Assembly (NCBI GenBank): GCA_018350325.1
Contig: JAEVLN010000014.1
Location: 703,501-767,500, forward strand
Source: Globodera rostochiensis
Lineage: Eukaryota > Nematoda > Chromadorea > Rhabditida > Heteroderidae
Direction of reading: 5' to 3'
DNA: 64,000 nucleotides
The position numbers were made by a program, and so were the translations under genes. Below the pieces are notes generated by a model. That model was not told the DNA's origin. It saw nothing but the letters and a program-made list of their open reading frames with translations, and searched no databases. Below, piece by piece: positions 9,247 to 20,807 of the stretch; within the stretch, counting starts at the first letter, position 1; each line of letters begins with the position of its first letter.

Positions 9247-11263
9247 TCATTGCTCCGACATCAGCTGTTCCATGAACGGCTTCAACACTTTGCCATGAGT
9301 CCAAGCGCTAAAATTTTGTTGTTTTTGAAATATTTTACCAAATTTGGCAAATAAAACAAACAAACGTCGGATGGAAACGGAATCGTGGACGCCCCTGACG
9401 GTCCAACAAAAATTTCTCAAAATTCCTAAAAAAGAAATTGGGGGGTATAATTACTCTATTTTCTGAATCAAAATTTGTAGGTTAATGTGTGACCGACCAG
9501 GTGATGTCGGATACCTAAAGAAAGAGATTTTACCCTCCGGCGATTTTTGTTACAAATTGTACAGTACCCGAATTGGATTGTACATGAGCTCATTGCTGTG
9601 TCCAAGTTGAACAATCTGAGAATGGGTGGAAATAAAAATGTTTTTTAATTAAAATTAAACAATAGACATGATAAAAATTAAAGTTAAAAAAACTGTAACC
9701 CGGATGATCAAGAATCTTGATCAAAATTTTTGAGATATTGATCGAAATTTAATAGAGATTTTTGTGGATTTTTCAGTGAATTCGATCGGTGGTCTTCAAG
9801 CCCGGGCTCTAGCTAAAAAACCTTTATTTACACATAATTAAAGAGTTCTTATGTCGTTAATAATGAATTTAAATATTTTAAAATATATTATTAAAATTAT
9901 AGAATGGACGGTTTGAAAAGAATTTGTTAGTGTTTTAATAAATGCCACCGTTTGTGGGCACGACTCCTTCAGAAATTCGTAGAGCGGATGCTGGCCCTCG
10001 CCGTTGACCTCCAATTTTCCAAAAATGTGCAAATTCGGATGTACTTTTTTGAAACAAAACAAAAAAGTGAATAAAATAATTAATAAACATGAAAAACTTG
10101 TGAAATTGTTGCCGGGCCGAACGTGCACAATTCCTGAACAAAATGATTTTATTTAAATAAAATCAAAATCAAAAAATCGTCGAATATTTTTCAAATCTTT
10201 CTGTATCCCGGTCCCGGTAGGGTGGCACCTCGGGAACTCCAGTCTCGGTTTTCGAGATCGGCTTTCCCGCCAGGGTCTTGCACCGGGAATCCCCGTTCCA
10301 GTTTCGGGATTGGCCAAAACCGGGATTCCATTTCCGCCCGGTCCTGGTCGGGATCCCGCCTACTTTAATTTAAAACTATTTTATAATAAGTTGAATAATT
10401 TTATGAAGTGTTTGCGACACTCCGCCCCCACCATTGATCAGCTCGTGGTTTTCGGCAGGTTCTTGCAAATAAAATTGATTGCACGGGAAGCCGACAATTT
10501 TCATTTGCGCATTTTCGTCCAGCAACGGACCAAAGTCGTTGTATTGTTGAGTGTAGGCTTAAATTTTTTTCGAACAAAAAAACATTTTGTTTTAAAATTT
10601 TTTTTTAACCACAAAATGTGGCCACATTGACCACCAACAAAATGTGCCCTTTGTACTTTTGCAAATCCGTCGTTTGACCGTCCAATGTTAACACACTGAA
10701 TTTGGTGGGGTTATGTAAAATTTTAACAAATTTAAAATCGCGTACGGGGACCGAATCCAAACCGATTTGAATACAGACCGGGGTAATAAGATGCATCAAA
10801 ATTAACCGATCCAGACATTTTAAAAGCTATTCGGAAGCTCTCAAAGAAGCTATCGTTAAGGCTCAACTTAACGATGTCTTCAACTCTACGAAAGCTTTCG
10901 AGTGGTTTTAAGAATGTCTGAATTGGTTAAGGTTGAAGCCAGTTATTGCCCTGGTCTGTGTTCGGACCGGTTCCCAAGTCCCGAATTTGCCTGGGCCGAA
11001 CCGATCATCATTTTTATTTTTGATAGGTTCAAAATTGAAATTTTCCAAAAAAAATATGTATAATGTATGATGTATATGTTAGGGTATTTGAATTGCTTGA
11101 AGTCGTAGATTGATTGGTTGACGGATTCACAGCGACTCCACCGGGTCGTCTCGTCGATCAGTGGGGGCCCGGGCCGCTTTTTGCCCACTTCGGCACCTTC
11201 GATCACAATTGCGGCCAAAAGAAGCAGAGGGAGGAGGAGGACAAAAGAAATTTTGCGGGCCAT
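9247..11263 (-). CDS. Secreted glutathione peroxidase (Cys type)
   Basis: Nine exons are all in phase: 11263-11097, 10695-10610, 10557-10432, 10133-10098, 10043-9949, 9615-9568, 9514-9498, 9425-9366 and 9307-9247, giving 231 residues. The chain starts MARK followed by a hydrophobic core ([20 protein letters not shown]), a classic signal peptide, so the enzyme is extracellular or ER-luminal. Family motifs are [14 protein letters not shown] with catalytic Cys (TGT codon, not selenocysteine), [12 protein letters not shown] with the catalytic Gln, [20 protein letters not shown] and [13 protein letters not shown] with the catalytic Trp-Asn pair. It reduces hydroperoxides with a thiol donor. Exon 7 is only 17 nt. 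Intron 1 needs a GC donor (TTCAA|GCAATT), which restores SIYDFNVLTLDG exactly. Secreted GPx proteins are known from cyst nematodes, where protection against host oxidative burst is proposed. Confidence 0.93.
10816..10922. repeat. Imperfect hairpin element in GPx intron 1
   Basis: Arms of about 50 bp (AGACATTTTAAAAGCT... and its imperfect complement ending ...TTTTAAGAATGTCT) flank ATCGTTAAG-GCTCAA-CTTAACGAT. The geometry is that of a small non-autonomous DNA element. A related inverted repeat is at 20205-20355. Confidence 0.7.
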
Positions 11264-12837
11264 TTGTTCTAATGCAATTTTTTGATTAAAGTTGCCGCCG
11301 GGGGGGGGGGGGGGACCGGGGATCCCCGGCATTTTCATGCCCGGTTTACCCATCCCCGAAAACTGTACCCCTAAAAAAGGATTTTTGGCTTTGCCCATCC
11401 CCGGCCGGGGATCCCCCCCCCCACCCCGTATTTTTAATGCATAAAACTACTTTTTTATATTTCATGAAACGGAGGCATTTTAAGGTTCAATCAAAAAAAT
11501 TTTTAATCAAAAAAATGCAAATTAAAAAAATTCTTATTTTACGAATTTCAAATAATTCCACTTAAAGTCAGGGCACTGAGGTTAGATCAAAAAAACTCGG
11601 CTTGAAAATCAACAAAAAAAAAATTTTTTAAATTGGTGAGGAAAAAAATTCGAAAAAACAAATTTTTAAATAATTGTATTTTGAACAAACGAACTGTTAA
11701 TAAAAAATAAAAATGTTTTTCTTCGCCGATGCTTTTATGTATTCGGGTTTTGCTGACAAAAATCGGAATCTTCAATCTCTCAATTTAATGAATGCATTGA
11801 ATTGAATTGAATTGGATGAATTGAATATTTTCCAACGCTCTTTTGGTCCAATTCAATTCAAAAGGCTTTTCTTTGCAAATAAATTGCTCACAAATCAGCG
11901 AAAAGCCAAAGTGCTTAAATAAACAACAAAAAACGGTCGGCGATGCTTTAATTTTGTTTTGCCATGGACAAAAAATTACAGTTGGAAGCAAATGTTCGGC
12001 ACGGTACAAAAGGTCAAATGCCATCCGTAAAATCCTTTAATTGGCTGATATGTACAAACTTTAATCTTAAAATTATGTACATAAAATTGTAGTTTTTAAA
12101 TAAACATTTTTTTGGCGAAGTATTCGTCTGGTTGGCATTTTGTCCTGCAGAGACTCAACTTACCGGACTCAATTATCCCCTTGGGGATTTTTTACGGAAA
12201 CGAGAAAAAGGGGAGAATCGTGCTCCCGAAAGTTTTGTTTTTATGGGACCCTAATCGTATCGAAAATTAAAATTATCACGCTAATGAAAAAAATGCATAC
12301 AACACTGGACACCGTATGGCTATGATTACTTGTTAATTTACAAAAAAAAATTGAGAAAAAATTTAATGCTTGTGGTTTAGCTTTCTTATAGACTTTCTTT
12401 CAAGAGCATAATATAGTATGAGTGCCCTTGAGTTTCCAGAAATAAGAACGGACAAACTAAATTATTGTGAAAATTGTAAGAAAAAAAACGGAAGAGGGGG
12501 AAGGGAGGTCAGCCGCAGAGCAAAAAATAAATAAACGTTTCGCCTAAATCACTTTTTTGTTAAGAATTTTGCCCATTTTTGCATAAACTTTAAAGAATGG
12601 CTCGTCTAGAAATTTTGATTTTTTTGCCGAACTTCGTTGGGAAAATTAGTCCAAAAAGTGCAAGAATTTGCCGGGGGTGGGGTCCGAAAATTTTCTTTTC
12701 TCTCTGGGGAAAAATTCATTTATTTCCGTCCCCTGGTTACAGGGCTTGCCTGTTTATTTCATTTTGATGCATACTGTTAATGAAGCACAGTTTTGCAGAT
12801 AATTTATTTATATATTTGAAACAGAAATTAAACAAAA
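11264..12837. other. Intergenic region between divergent GPx and Q/H-rich genes
   Basis: AT-rich, with a poly-G run at about 11299-11312 and an ATTGA/ATTCA short repeat at 11790-11830. It should hold both promoters. The two overlapping open frames around 11785-12040 have no family features or splice support. Confidence 0.5.
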
Positions 12838-15800
12838 ATGCAACAGCATCAGCTGCATCACCACCAGCAGCCGCAACCATTCGCCTACCCGCCGCTGTCC
12901 GCGCCCACCGCTGGCGGTGTAGGGCCAATGCAGCAGCAGACGCCGCCGCCTCAGACGGCACCGGTGCCGCAGCACGTCATTGCTGCCGCTGGCGGCCAGC
13001 TGTTCGGCTACGCTCCCAACTATGCCGCCTTCCAGCAGGCCATGGGGCCTGGCGCTCAGACGCATCAACAGGTCGGGCGGGATGGACAGGTTTTTTTTGT
13101 TTGAGCACAATGGAGCTGTACATTTTCCGCATTTGGGTGATAAAAGAAGAGTTCCAAAAGAGTACTAAAACCCAATTTTTGAAGGATATCGTGTCTTTTT
13201 TTGTCTTACGTTCCTTTTTACTTTCGCCCATCTTGCCGGTGCATGCAATACGTATATTATGCAGGCGTGTGCTGCTTGTACCGGTAGATGGGGCTGACAG
13301 AATACATTAAGTACCCAATTTTGGTAAATTTGGATGGGCTCGACGGAGATCACCATGGGAAACTTTTAACTTGCTAAGGAAGACGCTCAAATTCAGGAAT
13401 ATGGCAAAATTTCTCTCCAATTTTTTGAATTCACGGCACGGGGTGGGTGTAGCCTTCTTACACCTGAATAGACCTTGAGAAAAAAAGCTTACAATGACAC
13501 ATATTTCAGCAAAACGAGCAGCTCATTGCCTCCATGCCTGGCCAGCATCAGCTGCATCACCACCAGCAGCCGCAACCGTTCGCCTACCCGCCGCCGCCGC
13601 TGTCCGCGCCCACCGCTGGCGGTGGAGGGCCAATGCAGCAGCAGACGCCACCGCCTCAGACGGCACCTCTGTCGCAGCACGTCATGGCCACTGCCGGGCC
13701 GCTGTTCGGCTACGCTTCCAACTACTTCCAGACCATAGGGCCTGGCGCTCAGACGCATCAACAGGTCGGGCGGGATGGACAGGTTTTTCTTGTTTGAGCA
13801 CAATGGAGCTGTGCGTTTTCCACATTTGTGTGAAAATTCGAAAAAATTTTGGTTCCGAAATTCATTCTTCGGTTTTTCAATTCTTACCTCGGGGTTCGTA
13901 ATGACTCGGGTTTTTTTGGCGCTGGCCGTTTCGGCGCCCGTGGTACTTTGAACATTTTAGCGCTGTTGTGCAGTTTTTAAATATAAAGACACAAATGAGC
14001 TTGGGCTTAGGCCTAAACTAACTTAGGGATTTCTATGAATGGATAATCTGCAATGCCGAATACATTTTTGCATACTTATATTACTTTACCAAAAGTTGTT
14101 ATTGTCTTTCTCAATCGCATTACTTCAAAAATCGACAGGGGACGGGTTGTAGAATGCAAAAGTGCCGAATTTTTTTATGAGAAGACGGCAATTAGCAATA
14201 GCAAAAAGTTAGTTTTTTGTACGTCTTGGTGGTGCATGCTAAAACATTGAGTTTTGTGGGCGCCAAAACGATACGGCGTCAAAAAGCCTCACACAGAACT
14301 GACCGGATCCCATCGGTTTTTCTGAGTGCACTTTTCAGAAATTACTTTCAAATTCGGATTCGGGCTGAAGAATTTTAATGTATCGAATAAAACTCAGATT
14401 TTAAAATATTTCAGCAAAACGAGCAGCTCATTGCCTCCATGCCTGGCCAGCATCAGCTGCATCACCACCAGCAGCCGCAACCGTTCGCCTACCCGCCGCC
14501 GCCGCTGTCCGCGCCCACCGCTGGCGGTGGAGGGCCAATGCAGCAGCAGACGCCACCGCCTCAGACGGCACCTCTGTCGCAGCACGTCATGGCCACTGCC
14601 GGGCCGCTGTTCGGCTACGCTCCCAACTATGCCGCCTTCCAGCAGGCCATGGGGCCTGGCGCTCAGACGCATCAACAGGTCGGGCGGGAAGAACAGGGTT
14701 TTTGTTTGTACGACCGACCGAAAAAACAATTTCCGGATTTCTGGTCGGGAAAACACCGGGTTTCGTAACGAAAACTACCAGGTTTAGGCTTTCCGGTCTG
14801 CATCCCTGACGGATGCTTTGAATTTTTTTTTGACGAAACCTTGCATTTTGTCATTTTTTTTGCTTATGCTTATTTTTTGTACAGCATCAGCCTCACCATC
14901 CCGGCTTCACACCGCTGGCAATGGTTTTTCCGTCCGTCATGACCACCGCCATTGGTGGTGGTGGTGCAGCAGCAGCCGTCTCGGCGGCAATGTTCTCTGC
15001 TCCAGCGATGCTGCCGGAGGAGCATCAGCAGCAGCGGCTGCAGCCGCCACCATCGCGACGCCTCACCATTGAGTCACCGCCGGCGGACGACAACGAGATG
15101 GTGCCGAAACAGCTGCATCAGCAACATTATGGGGTAGATTTTGTTTACAAAATTCTTTGTGCCTAGGCTAGCAAAAAACGCCAGCTTGCATATATCGGTG
15201 GAGGGAGGTTGTACTTCCCGACATTTAAAAACTGAAAAATTTTGCTAAAAGCTTTTTTTTAAATTTTTAAATAAAAACACAAATCGTTACCGCTGAATGT
15301 CCAACTGATTTGTGAGCTAGAAAAAATTGATCCAAAAAGGGTTTCGGCTAATGTAAAAAAAAAAAAATTGCATTTTGTTTTGCTTTTGCAGCAGCAACGG
15401 CAGCAGGAAAACAACAGCAAAGAGAACGCCGCTTCGAATGCTGTCGTCGAGTCTTTGCGCAAACAGTTGTCCATGACGGTCTCCGGTAATTCGGGATGGG
15501 TGGGGGTGGGGGGGCGAACGGAATTGTTTGATTGAAAAATTTTCGAATTTCTAGCAACAATTTTTTTTTTAAACTCAATTTTGAATGCTAACTGTTTGCT
15601 CTTATTTCCATTCATTCATTACTCCTCCCACCACCACTAAAGTTGACGATGGCGTCGTTGCGGCTGTCCCCGGGGGCGACGCGGCTGCCGCTCTCACCGC
15701 CAATGCTCATCCATTCCAGGCTCATCCTCCGTCGTCCACCGCTGCTTCCATCACCACGGAGGCGTCGTCCTTCCCTGTTGCTGCTGATTGTGAGGAGGTG

Positions 15801-18029
15801 TGTGAGCGTCATCATCAAAAACATTGCGTTTAACAAGAAAAAAATAATTGATAAATTTATTATTGATTAATTATTCGAGTCCCCGGCCTGGAGCGGCAGA
15901 CTCTTTTGGATTTTCTTGAAACTGGGGCAAAACCCTGACGAGCCTGTGGTCAGTTTTTGAAGCCCACCGATCGATTCCGCTCCGTGTTGAATTTGTGCAA
16001 AAACTCTAATTTACATATTTCAATAAGGCTGGACTATGAAAATTATTTGGCATATGTTTAACTTTTACCATTTCCACCACAAAGCGTGAACACAAGCAGC
16101 AGCATCACCGCCAGCACCAGAATTCGATGATCTCAGGCGTCACTGCCGATGCCACGCGCGACAACAACAGTCCCGCTTCCACTACCAACGCCTCCATCAC
16201 CACCACCACGACGACTACGACCAGTACAGCAACTGGTGCGCGTGCGGAATACAATGCGCCAGCGGCTTCGACGCGTCGTTCGCACTACCAAAATCAATAC
16301 CACTCTCAACAACATCACCAAAAATAGTGAGTTTTTGATGAATGGGTACAAAACGATAGCAATACAAATTGAAATTCCTCACGGAAAATAAGTTTGTTAT
16401 TTTTCAGTAATAATGCGTCGTCTAATTACAACAACCCTCGCGGTGGTCCGCACGCACCGGCACACAACAATCCCAACCATCCACCGGTGGCACAACGGTT
16501 CAGCTCTCAGGACGTTCGTGTTCAACACAACCAACAACAGCAGCCGCACCACCAACAGCAGCCGCACCATCAACCGCCGCCGCACCATCAACAGCAGCCG
16601 CACCATCAACAGCAGCAGCAGCAGTTGGGCAATCGCAATCAGCAGGGGTGAATGTGTCAAAAGATATTTCTGAAAATTTTGTGCAATTTCTTTGCTGCAT
16701 CGCTCCGCTAGACCTGCTACGAAAGCAACAAAATTTGTTTTCAAAAATCGCGTTAAGCAAAAAAAAAAACTCACAATCCTCTCCTTTCGCCCGAATTCTT
16801 TTCAATTTGTACACTATAGTACATTTATATAATAAATCCGTTCCTAAATTTTGACAGCGTTTTTTACAACAAGCGCTGCGGTCCCCCTGCGCCGGCACAC
16901 AATCGCCCACCGGTGGTACAGCAACGGTTCAGTTCGCAGGACGTTCGTGTTCAACACAACCAACAGCAGCCGCACCACCAACAGCAACCGCACCATCAAC
17001 AGCCGCCGCACCATCAACAGCAGCAGCAGTTGGGCAGTCGCAATCAGCAAGGGTGGGTCAAAAAAAACTTTTCATTTTGAATGCAATATAAAAATGATTT
17101 TTTATTTTTATCTTATAATTTGTCTCTAATCTGGGCTGTAACACCGGACCCGGAGGGTTTGACGCCGGAATGCGCCGGAGGAAATCTTTTTTGGGCTCAT
17201 CGGTCACATCCCTGGGGCATGCACTTTAAATGTTTTCTTGCACTTTGGCCATCCCTTTCAGCAACCAGCGGGTCGGCGGTGGCGATCGCGCTGCTAGCGC
17301 TTCTATGCGTTACTCTCCGACCATGATGTACAAGCGTTGTGAAGAGTGTGCGGCGTCGGACCACAACGCGGTGCACTGCCCGGACAGTGAGTGACACGCT
17401 TTTTTGTTGCTGTTTGAAGCCTTGCAGGATCCGGGATTGATTTAAAAAATCCCGCGCTCCCGGTTTGCTCTCGGGTAGCCCAAAAACCGGGATTGGAGCC
17501 TCTATCCCGTAAAAATTACGCATGAGTCCAACTATTTTTCTTTTTGTGCAGCCGCAGAGCAGCGGAAGCAGTTGACTGCATTCGCAGACCACTTCCAGAC
17601 CGCCTCTGCCCATCCGTCACTTGCGCAGCTTGCACAGCAACAACAGCAGCAGCAGAACTCCGCTCACCACTATTCAGGGGTAGGCCTAAAAAGATAAATT
17701 CGACTTTTCTTTGGGGTTGGTTGGTGTGTTCTAGTCAACAATTTGATGACAATAATAATAGAGCCACGGAATTTTGTCAAATCCTGGATTGGATTTTGGG
17801 AATGATCTGGGTTTTAAAAATGACATTGGACCTGGATCTGGATTTTAAAAATGACCTGGATCTGGCCGTATTCCCGTAAAAGGGTTTTTTTTGAGGAGGG
17901 GGGGGGGGTTTGGCAATCGCACTCAGCACAATGTTGTTGTTTTTTGTGTAGACCACGATTTATGCGGCGGGGAGAGGCGGTGCCCGAAGACAGTCGTCGC
18001 GGGGGTCCTCCGGCTGGCGTTCGAAGTGA
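12838..18029 (+). CDS. Gln/His/Pro-rich protein with C-terminal CCHC zinc knuckle
   Basis: Twelve exons are inferred: 12838-13089, 13510-13782, 14415-~14696, 14885-15133, 15392-15485, 15643-15797, 16085-16326, 16408-16647, 16858-17052, 17262-17386, 17552-17679 and 17952-18029, about 676 residues without exon 3. The first three exons are copies of one module (HQLHHHQQPQPFAYPP...GAQTHQQVGR). Exons 8 and 9 are also a duplicate pair (QRFSSQDVRVQHNQQQ followed by PHHQQ repeats). Much of the rest is Q, H, A, T and P. Exon 10 encodes CEECAASDHNAVHC, fitting C-x2-C-x4-H-x4-C, a zinc knuckle typical of RNA/ssDNA binding. The tail is short and Arg/Gly/Ser-rich (AAGRGGARRQSSRGSSG). No family is recognised; an RNA-associated, condensate-type role is an inference from knuckle plus low complexity. 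All phases agree except the exon 3 donor. Confidence 0.75.
13505..14700 (+). repeat. Duplicated exon module (copies 2 and 3, with copy 1 at 12840-13110)
   Basis: 13505-13800 and 14409-14700 are near-identical, including the acceptor and the first codons QNEQLIASMPGQ. Copy 1 (12840-13110) shares the body but has its own start. Copy 2 has lost a few codons (YFQTIGPG replaces YAAFQQAMGPG). Copy 3 carries an extra G at the donor, CAG|GGTTTTT instead of CAG|GTTTTT. Confidence 0.92.
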
Positions 18030-18629
18030 TCGGCTGTTGTGGTGGAGAGGGGATGGCGCGGATTTTGACTTTACCTTACGATACGATCTTATTTTGCCCC
18101 TAAAAATTTGAGCAAATGGAACGCAGAGGATTTTTTCTCGTTAATTCTTTCCAACGCTTTTTGGTTTGACACCCGATTTATTTGTTGGAGAATTTTGATT
18201 GATTGCATTTTCTATTTAAAATTAAAGTACGATATATCTTGTACTAATTGGATTTGGAACACCGTAACATTGCTCACAACCCAAAATATGGGGTGTACCC
18301 AGATTAGAGCCTGGACTTGAGGACTTGGTCCGAGATTTGTGGCAAATATCGGTGGAATCAAAAATGTTCGAAGCGAGACCAAATCGAATTACCGAGCATC
18401 TCGAACCTGATTTTAAGTGCTAAATCTTTATTACCGAAGTCAATGGGAAGCAAAAAGTTCCGTTATCATTTTGTTAGTCCGATGAGGCTACATTTTTAAA
18501 ATGAGGTTTAGCCTCATTTGTGACTTTTTAAAGTTTGATGAGGTTTTTGAGGGTAGGTAATTCCGGAATTACCCGCTCAAAGCGGTTAATTTTAGAATTT
18601 CCAAAATTAACCGTAACATAATTTATTCA
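18030..18629. other. Non-coding stretch after the zinc-knuckle gene
   Basis: AT-rich with no supported exon. A short self-complementary patch sits at 18560-18612 (GGTAATTCCGGAATTACC and TTAATTTTAGAATTTCC). Nothing else is seen. Confidence 0.4.
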
Positions 18630-18631
18630 TT

Positions 18632-18695
18632 GTTGCTACATATTCTGGTGTATAATTTACGCATATTCCAGTGTATATTCCATCGGTTCGACAAA
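18632..18695 (+). repeat. Fragment of the 3130/19470 interspersed element
   Basis: GTTGCTACATATTCTGGTGT and the following ~45 bp match 19481 and 19613 and, in reverse complement, 3531-3576. Confidence 0.8.
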
Positions 18696-18804
18696 CAGTC
18701 GCCGGAGGGGATGCCCCGTTTTGCCGAAGAAAACATATGAAATCGAAATTCACAGGAGGGGCGCCACAAATGTCGGAAACATCCAACGAGTGTTTTTGTT
18801 TTAG

Positions 18805-19034
18805 CTTCATCCCTCGCGGGGACGGCGACGGCATTTCCCGTCCCCGCTTCCCCCGTCCCCGCTTCGCTGCTCCCCGTCCCCGACTTTCCCACCCCATCCC
18901 CGCTGCTGTTGTGCCCTGCGGCGGACGTCGATGTTGTGTCGTGCGCGTGGTGGAAGCGCGTCGGCGAGTGTGCACGCAACTCGCGCTTCATGCAACGCGT
19001 GTGCAGGCGCGCGTGCGGCTTTTGCAGAAATTAA
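18805..19034 (+). pseudogene. Orphan copy of a ShKT-domain terminal exon
   Basis: An acceptor (TTTTAG) is followed by an open exon of 230 bp encoding a Pro/Ser/Val-rich linker (FPVPASPVPASLLPVPDFP) and a six-Cys ShKT domain (VSCAWWKRVGECARN...CGFC) ending Arg-Asn-stop. It is almost identical to the last exon of the gene at 21970-24246, and the similarity continues for more than 100 bp of 3' flank. None of the other five exons of that gene is found upstream here, so I read it as a duplicated 3' exon rather than a complete gene. It could still serve as an exon of an unseen transcript, because the frame is intact. Confidence 0.65.
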
Positions 19035-20198
19035 AATGAAATAAATTTTGATATTTTTGCCATCCGAATTTTTGCCTTTTGAAATAAAATAAAATTGATT
19101 TAATTATTTTTTGAAAATTATTTAAAATAATTGCCGCGATTAAAAATTTTGTATTATTTGATGAAATAATAATAAAAATGGGTTTTTAGTTTAAATAAAG
19201 ATTTTGTTAAATTTAACAATTATTTTTAAAAAAATTGATTAAAAATATTCAAAATTAAATTTAAATTATGTAATTGAAAATAAAATTAATTATTGAATTT
19301 GTTTTAGAATTTATATTTTTGGTACATCAATTAAATTCGCGTAAAGTTGCACAAGCACAAATATGTATTAATATTTGTTAAACGTAATATTTACGAAAAT
19401 TTTATTGCTATGAAATATACAAAAAAAAAATCCATAAAAATCCATTTTTATCGTGCACCAAAACCAGAATTCATTGTATTGTTGCTACATATTCTGGTGT
19501 ATAATTTACGCATATTCCAGTGTATATCGATTCGTATCGATTTTTTCTTTTTCTCTGATCAGATATTCGATTTTAAATCACAAAACCTATGTGTATATTC
19601 ATTGTCGTCTTTGTTGCTACATATTCTGGTGTATAATTTACGCATATTCCAGTGTATATTCTATCGATTCGTATCGATTTTTTCTTTTTCTCTGATTTCC
19701 TTCAGAATATTCATTGGAATACGTTGCATTGTTATGCATAAATAGCAAGGCATCGAATGGAAATGTCACATTCATTCTTTAAATATAATTTTCCAGCATT
19801 AACAAATAAATATGTAAATAAAATAATAATTATTTACATATTATATAAAGAAAATTGTGGCAGTTTTTGCGTTTTTAGCCCAAAATTTGAGGGGGGTTTT
19901 TTTGTCCATATAATCCGCGCCATAAATTTGTTTTTTTCAATTTGTGCAGATAAAATCTATTCACAAAAGTGCATTAATATTTTATTATTATTATTATTAT
20001 TATTTAGGGGTGGGCCAAGATTTATATATGTGCTAAAATTGGAGATTTAGTGGTGTAAACTGGTCAAAAATTTTAATAATTCATTTTTGTTTAAAATTTC
20101 CATTTTTTGTTGCAGATTTTTTGGTCTTGAAAAATGTCATTTTTAGGGCTGCATTTTTTTGAAACTTTAGATCCTGACCGGGTAATAACTAGCTTCAA
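19035..20198. repeat. AT-rich region with second copy of the interspersed element (19470-19810)
   Basis: Two tandem units start at 19481 and 19613 (period about 132 bp). They are followed by a tail at 19735-19810 that is the reverse complement of the head of the element at 3140-3200 (ATAAATAGCAAGGCATCGAA). A TTA trinucleotide run lies at 19981-20005. No gene is supported. Confidence 0.75.
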
Positions 20199-20199
20199 T

Positions 20200-20366
20200 C
20201 GTAACCGATTCAGGAAGCTATCGTTAAGTTAAGCCTTACGATTGGACAAGTCTAAAAAGTATGGCCAAAAATCCAATTTTTTGGGTTTTCTGGCCATAAC
20301 TTTTTTGACATCTATCCAATCGTAAAGGCTTTTAGCTTAACGATAGATTCACCGATCGAATAATGG
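20200..20366. repeat. Long imperfect inverted repeat (hairpin/MITE-like)
   Basis: The left arm (GCTATCGTTAAGTTAAGCC...ATGGCCAAAAATCC, about 20211-20283) pairs with the right arm (about 20286-20347) over about 60 bp with small indels; only a few bases separate them. It shares the ATCGTTAAG words with the hairpin at 10816-10922. Confidence 0.75.
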
Positions 20367-20378
20367 CCATATTAGCCA

Positions 20379-20807
20379 ATGTCATTTACAGGTGAATTTG
20401 GGCCGTATTCTTCAGAACATATAAAGCATTAATAATTATGTAAAAACATAACAAAAATAGCATTTGTGATAATGCTTTTTTTAATTTCTTTTTTTTTGGA
20501 TATTATTTGATGCCAATTTTTAGTGTGCAAAGAAAAGGTTGATAAAAATAAGCTAGCGAAAGAAGTAGCCTTTGATGGAACCAAACTAATCGGCACGCTG
20601 TATCATGGCTTGCTTTGTGGTTCCTGCTGTTTATGTTTACCGCTATGTCCTTTGGTTTACACCGCCGGCACAGTGACTTTGTGTGTGGAAGGATGTCAAA
20701 TTGCCAAACTTGACAAAAAGCACAAGTCACAGCTTAACGAACTGTACGCGGTATTGAAAACGTACACCTGGAAGAAGAAGGAGGAGGAGGAGACGTTTGG
20801 ATGGTGA
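20379..20807 (+). CDS. Small Cys-rich membrane-associated protein
   Basis: Exon 1 is 20379-20391 (Met-Ser-Phe-Thr) and exon 2 is 20524-20807; the GT-AG intron keeps phase. The 98-residue product has a charged N-terminus (CKEKVDKNKLAKEV), a hydrophobic Cys-dense middle (LYHGLLCGSCCLCLPLCPLV then YTAGTVTLCVEGC) and a charged Lys/Glu C-terminus. The Cys-rich hydrophobic segment suggests membrane insertion or palmitoylation. There is no signal peptide and no recognised family. The tiny first exon is the weakest part of the model; the second exon alone is convincing by its acceptor and composition. Confidence 0.5.
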
